From positions 1 through 11,453 of the forward strand of contig JAUSPM010000013.1 of assembly GCA_030655675.1 (NCBI GenBank): 11,453 nucleotides of DNA. Reading direction: 5' to 3'. Every line of letters begins with the position of its first letter. The first letter of the stretch is position 1. Position numbers and translations under genes: made by a program. Below the pieces are notes generated by a model, which saw only the letters and a program-made list of their open reading frames with translations, did no database searches and was not told the origin of the DNA. This DNA is from Methanosarcinaceae archaeon (GTDB taxonomy: Archaea > Halobacteriota > Methanosarcinia > Methanosarcinales > Methanosarcinaceae). Positions 1-6,219 of the stretch are shown here, piece by piece.

Positions 1-90
1 TATGTTGACAGTGATTGAAACTTCGATGTGTATTCAGGGCAGTGGTGAAGAACGGCGCCGCGCTACGCGCGTGTGGTAGTGTCGTTTTTA
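1..90. repeat. Dispersed intergenic repeat, copy 1
   Basis: Positions 1-39 align without gaps to 8285-8323, with 31 of 39 bases identical by hand count. After a stretch about 13 nt longer here, the match resumes through a short GC hairpin (CGCGC at 59-63, loop TAC, GCGCG at 67-71) and the shared GTGTGGTAG at 71-79, then TCGTTT. The hairpin stem is identical in both copies while the loop differs (TAC versus GAT), which suggests the stem is the conserved part. The repeat probably continues left of the window. It encodes no recognisable protein. Family and function are unknown. Confidence 0.6.
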
Positions 91-381
91 TTTCCAACTC
101 ATTAATCCGCAACGCTACAACACAACTTTATACCAGCTAAATAAATACAAATTTATTTCTTGATTATACCTGTTTTAACGGTCAAATTACAAGTCTAAAA
201 ACGAGTTAAAAAACATAAAAATCGCATTCATTAGACAGTAATATATCTGTCAAATACAATGGGAAAAAAAGCATGAAAAAAACAGATTATGGTCTTGAAA
301 AATGAAAGTTACATTAAGCAATAAATCAAAGTGTCAAACTTGAGAGTTTAAGGTTGTAACTCATCAAATATTACACATACT
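91..381. other. AT-rich spacer, no gene seen
   Basis: No plausible coding region was found on either strand between the repeat at 1-90 and the terminator-like tract at 382-399. The only clear local structure is a perfect 8-bp inverted repeat, AAATAAAT (139-146) and ATTTATTT (151-158), with loop ACAA. It is AT-only and could be chance in DNA of this composition. Confidence 0.5.
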
Positions 382-399
382 AAAAACAAAAAAATAGTA
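382..399 (-). terminator. T-rich terminator after the 154-aa gene
   Basis: On the minus strand the 154-residue gene ends at 422 and is followed within about 25 nt by T7, a G, then T5. Oligo-T tracts are the usual archaeal termination signal. Short TACTA/TAGTA arms flank the tract. Confidence 0.5.
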
Positions 400-421
400 T
401 TCAAAATTGCTGCGTTGTATC

Positions 422-886
422 CTACACCAGTTCGACTATGGTTGTTGAATCGTATTGTGTGAATTCTGATGATGATACTCTCAAATTTTTACCAGATCTA
501 ATACTGAGTGCAGATGCTACAATATATGCAAACATGCACGTATTGTGATTTGGTTTCAATACATCATGAACACCAGATTTTGCCAGAAAACACCCTTTTA
601 TTTTGAAAGAATATTTGTTTTCGTTGAGTTTTTCAATCGTTACCTTTTCAAAGAATTCGTCATTGTTGAAATGGTCTTCAAGCATCTGTAATTCCTCTTC
701 CAGACTTTTGCTTTCATCAAACGTTAACTCGCCTTTTGCATCAAGAATAAGCGGTAGCATTTTAGCAATTTCAGGAACCACTGCTCTATGACTACTTCCT
801 GTTAATTTATTATGTGCATTCTCAAGTCCAAAAAAAGTACTATGGAGCATGGATGCAATTTCAGGGTAATCAATTTTATTACTCAT
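422..886 (-). CDS. Conserved-looking hypothetical protein, 154 aa
   Basis: I do not recognise this protein with confidence. The reading frame also runs upstream to a TTG at 892, but ATG at 886 is the better start: it has a GTGATT ribosome-binding-like sequence a few bases upstream and a clear TATA box further up. The protein is soluble, with no signal peptide or membrane span. The N-terminal half is helical and acidic (the ESKSLEEELQMLEDHF stretch), and the C-terminal third looks alpha/beta, with Cys in GCFLAKSG and NTCMFAYIVASAL and a final SSEFTQYDSTTIVEL strand. The spacing of a Cys-containing hydrophobic helix before a closing strand loosely resembles small ligand-binding V4R-like domains, but this is an impression, not an assignment. 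It stands alone between its own promoter and a T-rich terminator. Confidence 0.75.
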   Translation of the reverse strand: MSNKIDYPEIASMLHSTFFGLENAHNKLTGSSHRAVVPEIAKMLPLILDAKGELTFDESKSLEEELQMLEDHFNNDEFFEKVTIEKLNENKYSFKIKGCFLAKSGVHDVLKPNHNTCMFAYIVASALSIRSGKNLRVSSSEFTQYDSTTIVELV

Positions 887-913
887 ATACAATCACACTA
901 TACTATATTGAAA

Positions 914-932
914 GCGTTTATATAAATATATT
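914..932 (-). promoter_or_regulatory. TATA-box promoter of the 154-aa gene
   Basis: The minus strand reads ATATTTATATAAACGC, a strong archaeal TATA element centred near 922. A start site about 25 nt downstream falls near 897, giving a leader of roughly 10 nt before the ATG at 886. This supports that start codon over the TTG at 892. Confidence 0.6.
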
Positions 933-1158
933 CTTAAATGCAATTTGAAGAATATCCAATCACAATAAAACAGTAAACTCAAATATGAAATTGTCGAAAA
1001 GTGGAGGAACGAGAGGTGAATCGCTTATCTAACTTTTTCTACCAACACCCAGAATATAGCCCACGTGTTTCGAGAACACGGATTTACTGTTCTGATAATT
1101 GTATGTTTATGCCATGGGTTTAGTAGTAATGGAATATGCCGAACGGCGAAGACTTACA

Positions 1159-3132
1159 CTATGGACAAACCGGATACTTCTCTGCTACTGCCTTCAAATA
1201 CTCAAGCACGGTCAAAACATAAGCACTGTGAGACCATGCAAGCGGTAAAACTGATAAAGGACTGCCATCATCTGCGATCTGTTCAGACATAAGGCCACTT
1301 GGGTGGGCGTGATCTGTGCACCATTCAATAAGTTCCATGGCACGCTCAAGATTACCGACCGCAATATGCCACTGTGCGAGCCAGAGGGTGCAAATTATCC
1401 AACTGTTCATGTAACCGAAATATGAATCATGTGTATAACGCGCAATTCCGCCGGATGGACGTGTCAGTTCTTCTTCTATCGCATTCATTGTGCTCACAAC
1501 CCTCTCATCATCAGGCGGGAGCACTCCGAAATACCAAACCGCAAAAACGGATGCATCAAGGGTGGAATCTTCAAGTGAACGTTTAAACCGCTTAAGTTTC
1601 TTATCGTAAAGGTATCTGGGAATCGCATCCTTTGCCATTTCAGCGGCTTTTGACCAATACTCAGATTCAGCATCATTGCCAAGTGCATTTGCAAGTTCGG
1701 ATGCACCATGTAAACCGGCATACACAGTACATGCCGTGTATGTCTGCACACCTTTCTGCTCTTCCCACAAGTCAAAACTTTCAAAGGGAAGGATAGTGAG
1801 CCGATCCAACGAATTTGTAAGATAGTTAGCGGCAGGTGCTATAAGTGAGTTGAAGTATTTTGCTACAGGCCAGATGTTTTTAGATTCCAGCCAGTGATGA
1901 TACGCGGCATAAAGCGGCAAGCCGGTTTCATCGAGCTGGATCATTGGTGTCGGATGCCATGTACTTCCAAAATCCCCGCGCGGTGTATACTTGTGCAGGA
2001 AGTATCCGCGTTTTGTTATCACTTTGGATAAGAAATCAAATACCTCTATGCTCAGGTCATGATACTTTGCCCTGTCAAGTGCAATTGCAGCCCAGGCTGC
2101 ATCCCTTGGCCAACAATATGTATACAGGTCTGCGCCAAACTGTTTGATATCGGAATCACAGGATGCTATCACCGAACCTGTTACATCCATATGGGAAGTA
2201 ATAGTAAGCAGGCTGCGATAGAACATATCCAGCACTTTTTTAGGTAATTTTCCGGTCTGTTTATATTCCGGAAGAATTGACGTTCGTTCGAGCCATGAGT
2301 GCCAGAAATTGAAAACATTGTGGTATATGGTAGTCGTACTCTTGTCCAGAACCCATTTGTGGGTTTTCATGACATTATCATAATTTCTTCCAATCGCGAT
2401 CCAATTGTGAACACGTGCTGATTCTTCAGGCCACAGTTGCGGAAGTGTCCATCCGATCGTCGAATCCACAGATCCCTGGGATACCAGATTGCTACTTAAA
2501 ATACCATCATTTTCCATATCTCGCCATGTACCTTCAAGTCCATTCCAATCTGCAGTTCCTACTGCAAACTGGTCATAATGTGGACGACTGCCATGCAAAA
2601 AATAACGGTTCTGTTTATAATGGATCAAAACATCGCGGTCAATTACAGCTGTTTCACCGATCTTGTTTTCCAGTATCTTGTAGTTGTGAGTTGAAAATAA
2701 CCTGAACTTTTTTGGTGACTTTGAAATGTTTTGAACCTCAAAAACCCGATAAAAGATATCTCGCGTAGGGTGTGCTGCATCCCACACAGTGATCTTTGCC
2801 CCTATTTTTTTATTTTCAAATGTAGATTCACCGATGTTTGAGATTGCATCTTTTTTGATTCCAATTACTTTTTTGTCACCAACTGTAAATACGCCATTAT
2901 CCTGTGTAGATTCATTTTCATTGAACTTTCTTGTAAAAGTGGATTTATATTGCTGCCGAACGTCCCATTCATCAATCCACCCATGATTCCCATTTCCAAG
3001 GTCATATAAACCTATACGGATGGAATTACCATGATTCTCGAGTCCAACATGCGGAAAATATATGTCCCTTATTATCCCTTTGTTGTCCTCACATACAAGG
3101 AATCGTCCATTTCCAAATACTAATGGTCTTAT
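1159..3132 (-). CDS. GH15 glucoamylase-like glycoside hydrolase, no canonical start codon
   Basis: This is a GH15-family enzyme of the archaeal/bacterial glucoamylase type, expected to release glucose from the non-reducing ends of alpha-glucans (some archaeal members act on trehalose), probably in the cytosol on storage polysaccharide. Numbering from 3132 gives 657 aa, normal for the family. The N-terminal beta-sandwich begins at IRPLVFGNGRFLV and includes DIYFPHVGLENHG. The (alpha/alpha)6 catalytic domain has YCWPRDAAW (about 341-344 for WPRD), FDLWEE (456-458, general acid region) and LMSEQ (Glu617, general base region). The frame is open from a TAG at 3151-3153 to the stop, but no ATG, GTG or TTG lies in frame before GTG at 2787, which would remove about 115 residues of the beta-sandwich. 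The N-terminus is clearly coding and family-like, so I extend to the ATA at 3132. No signal peptide is seen. The gene may be genuine with an unusual start, or recently inactivated. Confidence 0.85.
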   Translation of the reverse strand: MRPLVFGNGRFLVCEDNKGIIRDIYFPHVGLENHGNSIRIGLYDLGNGNHGWIDEWDVRQQYKSTFTRKFNENESTQDNGVFTVGDKKVIGIKKDAISNIGESTFENKKIGAKITVWDAAHPTRDIFYRVFEVQNISKSPKKFRLFSTHNYKILENKIGETAVIDRDVLIHYKQNRYFLHGSRPHYDQFAVGTADWNGLEGTWRDMENDGILSSNLVSQGSVDSTIGWTLPQLWPEESARVHNWIAIGRNYDNVMKTHKWVLDKSTTTIYHNVFNFWHSWLERTSILPEYKQTGKLPKKVLDMFYRSLLTITSHMDVTGSVIASCDSDIKQFGADLYTYCWPRDAAWAAIALDRAKYHDLSIEVFDFLSKVITKRGYFLHKYTPRGDFGSTWHPTPMIQLDETGLPLYAAYHHWLESKNIWPVAKYFNSLIAPAANYLTNSLDRLTILPFESFDLWEEQKGVQTYTACTVYAGLHGASELANALGNDAESEYWSKAAEMAKDAIPRYLYDKKLKRFKRSLEDSTLDASVFAVWYFGVLPPDDERVVSTMNAIEEELTRPSGGIARYTHDSYFGYMNSWIICTLWLAQWHIAVGNLERAMELIEWCTDHAHPSGLMSEQIADDGSPLSVLPLAWSHSAYVLTVLEYLKAVAEKYPVCP

Positions 3133-3149
3133 TGTTCTGCCCCCGCAAT

Positions 3150-3166
3150 ACTAGTAAATAAAATAA
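3150..3166 (-). promoter_or_regulatory. Weak TATA-like element before the GH15 gene
   Basis: The minus strand reads TTATTTTATTTACTAG, centred about 28 nt before the ATA at 3132, so a transcript could start almost at the coding region. Further upstream are two near-identical 10-mers (GGTAAGTAAT at 3168-3177 and GGTACGTAAT at 3186-3195, plus strand), spaced 18 nt and differing at one base, which could be a regulator site. Confidence 0.35.
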
Positions 3167-3214
3167 TGGTAAGTAATTTAGTAACGGTACGTAATAGCAT
3201 ATTTGGTGTTGCCC

Positions 3215-3667
3215 TTACATTAACTTTTTCACAAGTGCAATCTCATCACATTCCGGAAACTTAGGGCATTTTATGCATCCGCCCCATACTTTATGTGGAA
3301 GTGATGCTTTTTCCACTCTTGAGAAACCGTTCTTTTCAAAAAACCCGGGTGCGTAGGTAAGAGTGAATACACTTTTTAAACCTAGTGTATATCCATTTTC
3401 AATACAAGCATTCAAAAGTTGTGAACCTATCCCGCGTTTATTGTATTCAGGATCTACGGCAAGAGATAGCACTTCTGCAAAGTCATCCCATATAACATGT
3501 AAAGCACAGCAACCAATAATTTTTCCATTCTCCTCATACACATAAAAATCACGGATATTTTCATACAGTTCACTAAGTGATTTGGCAAGCATCAACTCCT
3601 GTTTTGCATAGTTGTTGATAAGATGCCTCATTGCTTCAACATCTGATATTGTAGCTTTTCTGAGCAA
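3215..3667 (-). CDS. GNAT acetyltransferase, short ArgA-type (probable N-acetylglutamate synthase)
   Basis: A 150-residue single-domain GNAT protein that would transfer acetyl from acetyl-CoA to an amino group. The core acetyl-CoA motif is visible as LAVDPEYNKRGIGSQLL (around residues 70-86, R/Q-x-x-G-x-G/A type). The C-terminal FFEKNGF, LPHKVW and CIKCPKFPECDE segments (Cys131, Cys134, Cys140) match the pattern I associate with the short, GNAT-only amino-acid N-acetyltransferases that make N-acetylglutamate, the first step of arginine synthesis. The three cysteines could bind metal, but that is inference. The start is TTG at 3667, supported by AGGAGA seven bases upstream. The gene follows tRNA-Arg by 43 nt on the same strand. 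A general GNAT of other specificity cannot be excluded. Confidence 0.8.
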   Translation of the reverse strand: MLRKATISDVEAMRHLINNYAKQELMLAKSLSELYENIRDFYVYEENGKIIGCCALHVIWDDFAEVLSLAVDPEYNKRGIGSQLLNACIENGYTLGLKSVFTLTYAPGFFEKNGFSRVEKASLPHKVWGGCIKCPKFPECDEIALVKKLM

Positions 3668-3705
3668 GCAGTAGTCTCCTAGGTATGATTGGTAATGTAA
3701 AGTGT

Positions 3706-3710
3706 AAAAA
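3706..3710 (-). terminator. T5 run after tRNA-Arg
   Basis: Immediately after the tRNA-Arg discriminator base the minus strand has TTTTT, a plausible termination or pausing signal. If read through, the transcript would continue into the acetyltransferase gene 43 nt downstream of the tRNA. Confidence 0.4.
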
Positions 3711-3785
3711 CGAGCGCGAAGGGATTCGAACCCTCGACTTGCAGCTTAGGAGGCTGCCGCCATATCCTGGCTAGGCCACGCGCCC
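3711..3785 (-). tRNA. tRNA-Arg (anticodon CCT)
   Basis: A cloverleaf can be drawn on the minus strand. The acceptor arm GGGCGCG pairs with CGCGCTC (one G-U), with discriminator G. The anticodon stem GCAGC/GCTGC closes a seven-base loop CTCCTAA, giving anticodon CCT, which reads AGG. The T arm has stem GAGGG/CCCTT around TTCGAAT. No CCA is encoded at the 3' end, and there is no intron. An AT-rich promoter-like stretch (TTAAATATC on the minus strand, near 3820) lies about 35 nt upstream. Confidence 0.95.
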
Positions 3786-3862
3786 ACTATGGTATTTTAC
3801 AGTTGGTAATGCGATTCAAGATATTTAACTTATTGGTGTGTATTTTGTGGGCTTTGATAAGG

Positions 3863-5542
3863 TCAGATCCGCCCGGTTCTCAGAATATAAATTACAAGCC
3901 CCATACCAAAAAAACCGGCTATAGAAAAACCAAGAACACCAAGCAGCGGCACACCCCACACATGAGGTTCCATGCCAGTCTGGATGATCAAAGATGATCC
4001 TACTATTAACGCTGCAATGATAAGGCTAAATGATAAACGATTGCTTGCAGCATCAAATTCCGAGACGATCCTGTCAAGTCCACTATGCTCGAATTTTATG
4101 TTCAGGTATCCTTTTTCGGCAGAGTCCAGTATATGTGTGACCTGAGTTGGAACCTTATGCATCATGCGCGCGAAATTCCACACATCCTTAAATGCTCCAC
4201 TCACTACTGATTTCGGGCGCATGCGATTTGCCATCATTTTTTTTGCATATGGTTCTGCAAGTATTGTAGCGTTAAAATCCGGAACCATCATTGCACCAAA
4301 TCCACTGATGGTCACCACGCCTTTTGAAAGTAAAGCAACAGATGTGGGCACCTTTGCCTGGTGTTTCCGTAGGACACCTATCATCTCGACCATCATTGTT
4401 GATGCATCCAGTTGTTTTAAAGATCTTCCATAATATTTATCCAGCAGGTATTCAAGATCGATCTTTAATTCTGGCACATCCACATATTCAGTTATAGCAT
4501 CAAAATCCCGAAGTATTTCAATGAACACATCAGTTTCGCCTTTACTTGTTGCGATAAGGCCATCAATGAGCGCATTTCGTGTATCATCTGAAAGATGCCC
4601 AACCATACCAAAATCGATCAGTGCGATCTTACCATCGTCCATAATAATTATGTTACCCGGATGCATATCAGCATGGAAGAACCCATCCTCAAATATCTGT
4701 TTCATGAACGCTTTTGCACCGCAAGTAGCAATCTCGTTTCGATCAAATCCGAGCTCTTCGATCCTTTCAAAATCGTTGCTCTTTGTTCCTTCAATGTATT
4801 CAAGTGTCAGGACACGCTCACTGCAAAAATCCCAGTAGACAATCGGGATATAGATGTGTGGGTCATCCTTGAAATTGGTCGAAAACCTATCCGCATTTCG
4901 TGCTTCCTGCGTGTAATCCATTTCGGCATGGATCGATCTTGAGAACTCATCAACAACATCAGTAGACCTGTAGAGTTTAGCATCATGTATATGCTCTTCT
5001 GCAAATTCGGCTATACTGTACATAATATCAATATCAGCCTCGACGACCTTCTTGATGCCGGGTCTTTGTACCTTTACCACGACATCCGTTCCGTCATGGA
5101 GTTTTGCACGATGCACCTGCCCTATTGATGCTGCTGCCAGCGGCATAGGGTTAAATTCAGAAAAAATTTCATCAATGTTTTTGCCCAATTCCTGGCGTAT
5201 CAACTTTTTGACGTATTCAAATTCAAAAGGCGATACTGCATCCTGAAGTTTTGCAAACTCATTTGCATACTCAATGGGGATAAGATCCTGCCGCACACTG
5301 AGGATCTGTCCAAGTTTTACATAGGTGGGACCCAATTCTTCCAAAACCTGCCTTGCACGCTCTGGTCCGGTAAGGGGGGCACCATTCAGTTCACAATACC
5401 CTTTGAATTTTGACCTTATTGATTCAAAAGGTCTGAGCTTCATCTGATCTACGATATTACCAAACTCATATTTGATAAGAGTATCAATGATCTTCCCATA
5501 ACGCTTTACCATTTTATATCTGCGCAGTATTCTAAAAGGCAT
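3863..5542 (-). CDS. ABC1/UbiB-family atypical kinase-like membrane protein
   Basis: A member of the ABC1/ADCK/UbiB family of protein-kinase-like ATPases. Bacterial and mitochondrial members support ubiquinone synthesis and isoprenoid-lipid handling; in methanogens the substrate is unknown (methanophenazine or other prenyl lipids are possible). The start is taken as ATG at 5542 (559 aa) because the frame's earlier GTG codons overlap the TATA promoter and leader; AGGGGG lies just upstream. With that numbering: KLGQ motif at 76-79, the family's alanine-rich nucleotide loop AAASIGQVH at 136-144, ATP-binding Lys157 in VVVKVQRPG, catalytic HADMHPGN at 290-297 and DFG at 310-312. Two hydrophobic helices end the protein (about 504-522 and 530-554), anchoring it in the membrane. 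It lies downstream of the phasin-like gene but has its own promoter. Confidence 0.92.
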   Translation of the reverse strand: MPFRILRRYKMVKRYGKIIDTLIKYEFGNIVDQMKLRPFESIRSKFKGYCELNGAPLTGPERARQVLEELGPTYVKLGQILSVRQDLIPIEYANEFAKLQDAVSPFEFEYVKKLIRQELGKNIDEIFSEFNPMPLAAASIGQVHRAKLHDGTDVVVKVQRPGIKKVVEADIDIMYSIAEFAEEHIHDAKLYRSTDVVDEFSRSIHAEMDYTQEARNADRFSTNFKDDPHIYIPIVYWDFCSERVLTLEYIEGTKSNDFERIEELGFDRNEIATCGAKAFMKQIFEDGFFHADMHPGNIIIMDDGKIALIDFGMVGHLSDDTRNALIDGLIATSKGETDVFIEILRDFDAITEYVDVPELKIDLEYLLDKYYGRSLKQLDASTMMVEMIGVLRKHQAKVPTSVALLSKGVVTISGFGAMMVPDFNATILAEPYAKKMMANRMRPKSVVSGAFKDVWNFARMMHKVPTQVTHILDSAEKGYLNIKFEHSGLDRIVSEFDAASNRLSFSLIIAALIVGSSLIIQTGMEPHVWGVPLLGVLGFSIAGFFGMGLVIYILRTGRI

Positions 5543-5560
5543 GTTCCCCCTAAATCCTTT

Positions 5561-5619
5561 CAAGAAAATACTCACTTCGTTCGCATTAACTTGCACTACA
5601 TATTTATAAAATATGTACT
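5561..5619 (-). promoter_or_regulatory. Palindromic TATA promoter and leader of the UbiB gene (duplicated at 8210-8268)
   Basis: The TATA box TTTATAAA sits in the middle of an inverted repeat with arms ACATATTT and AAATATGT (5599-5617, spacer ATA, plus strand). The expected start site is near 5582, about 40 nt before the ATG at 5542. The whole 59-nt stretch aligns without gaps to 8210-8268, with 45 of 59 bases identical by hand count, including a perfect 9-base match (ATTTTCTTG) at the leader end. Symmetry around the TATA box suggests a dimeric regulator could bind here. Confidence 0.65.
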
Positions 5620-5709
5620 ATAAAAAAATGATGAGCTAACAAATCCTCTGTCAACTCATCCAAATCTCAATGATATTGCAACGATTACACGGTACAGAAT
5701 TTAAATTTA

Positions 5710-5722
5710 AGTTAGAATAACT
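5710..5722 (-). terminator. Small AT hairpin directly after the phasin-like gene
   Basis: AGTTA and TAACT pair around a three-base loop immediately after the stop codon, followed on the minus strand by an AT-rich but not T-rich stretch. It is a weak candidate terminator. Confidence 0.25.
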
Positions 5723-6028
5723 CTACTCTGTTAGTTTCTCTATTGCCTTTTCGAGTTTGTCGATCTTCTTTTCAAGACGCTTGATCTCTTCTTTTGTTTC
5801 CATGCCAGCCTTGCCGAAAGTCTCTTTCACTTTCTCAGAGATTTTTCCCTCGAGTTCATTCTTCTGTTTCTTCTGCTCGTCAATAAGTTCCCTTACAAAC
5901 TTCTTGCCTTCTTCCTTATTGATCTCGCCTTTCTCTACAAGTTCTTTGCTAATTTCATTTATCTTTTCTTCAGTTAGTGCCCAGGCCCGTATACCAAGAA
6001 GACCAAGCTTTCGAATTGTTTCAATCAT
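5723..6028 (-). CDS. Phasin-like (PhaF/PhaI type) coiled-coil protein, 101 aa
   Basis: A short, highly charged, Lys/Glu-rich protein. The N-terminus is amphipathic (LLGIRAWALTEEKINEI, about 9-25), followed by VEKGEINKEEGKKFV and a C-terminal heptad-like coiled coil (about 78-101, EEIKRLEKKIDKLEKAIEKL). This layout matches the small proteins annotated as polyhydroxyalkanoate synthesis regulator phasin (COG3937 type). No PHA synthase is in view and methanogens are not known for PHA granules, so a membrane- or lipid-surface role, or a partner role for the adjacent UbiB protein, is more likely (inference). The ATG at 6028 is well supported by GGAGGG six bases upstream. There are no membrane spans. 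Confidence 0.8.
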   Translation of the reverse strand: MIETIRKLGLLGIRAWALTEEKINEISKELVEKGEINKEEGKKFVRELIDEQKKQKNELEGKISEKVKETFGKAGMETKEEIKRLEKKIDKLEKAIEKLTE

Positions 6029-6031
6029 ATT

Positions 6032-6052
6032 TAACCCTCCAATTATTAATTG
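6032..6052 (-). promoter_or_regulatory. Ribosome-binding site with abutting palindrome in the phasin-like leader
   Basis: The Shine-Dalgarno GGAGGG (6032-6037) is preceded by a perfect 15-bp palindrome at 6038-6052 (CCAATTA, one base, TAATTGG). In RNA the palindrome would form a hairpin ending right against, or partly including, the binding site, so it could tune translation. It could equally be a DNA operator near the start site. Confidence 0.4.
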
Positions 6053-6070
6053 GATGTTTTATGTTAAATA

Positions 6071-6085
6071 TCTTTGTACACCATG
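6071..6085. promoter_or_regulatory. TGTACA-CCA-TGTACA operator-like palindrome
   Basis: Two copies of the self-complementary hexamer TGTACA separated by three bases lie about 43 nt upstream of the phasin-like start codon, next to the AT-rich promoter stretch. The arrangement is typical of a dimer binding site, but no regulator is identified. Confidence 0.35.
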
Positions 6086-6151
6086 TACATTTGACCACCA
6101 ACCCCCTATTTAGTGGATTTGCAGTGAAATCTCTATTGCACAATTAACTGA

Positions 6152-6218
6152 AAAAAAACGAGAAAAAATAAACGAAAAAAAATAAACGAAAAAAGGATTG
6201 CTGAGAGGTAGTCAGCAA
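6152..6218 (-). terminator. Hairpin plus long T-tracts after atwA
   Basis: Immediately after the atwA stop codon the minus strand has a perfect 7-bp stem, TTGCTGA/TCAGCAA (6198-6218) with a 7-nt loop, followed by T6, T8, T6 and T8 runs. The T runs sit in a short degenerate tandem repeat (TTTATTTTTT-like units separated by CG). It looks like an intrinsic terminator, which is more elaborate than most archaeal oligo-T terminators. Confidence 0.75.
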
Positions 6219-6219
6219 C

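Noticed and set aside
11..22. ATTGAAAC near the window start, resembling a CRISPR repeat end
   Set aside because: Only one occurrence, with no regularly spaced repeats; it belongs to the dispersed repeat shared with 8285-8360.
1063..1083. Hairpin CGTGTT/AACACG downstream of the GH15 gene as a terminator
   Set aside because: A 6-bp stem is present but no T-run follows, so a terminator call is not supported.
1494..1784. 96-codon frame inside the GH15 gene, and similar long shadow frames inside the UbiB and atwA genes
   Set aside because: They lie fully within strongly supported genes in other frames and show no family motifs.
5626..5690. Possible C box (ATGATGA) in the spacer upstream of the UbiB promoter
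   Set aside because: No CTGA D box at a suitable distance.
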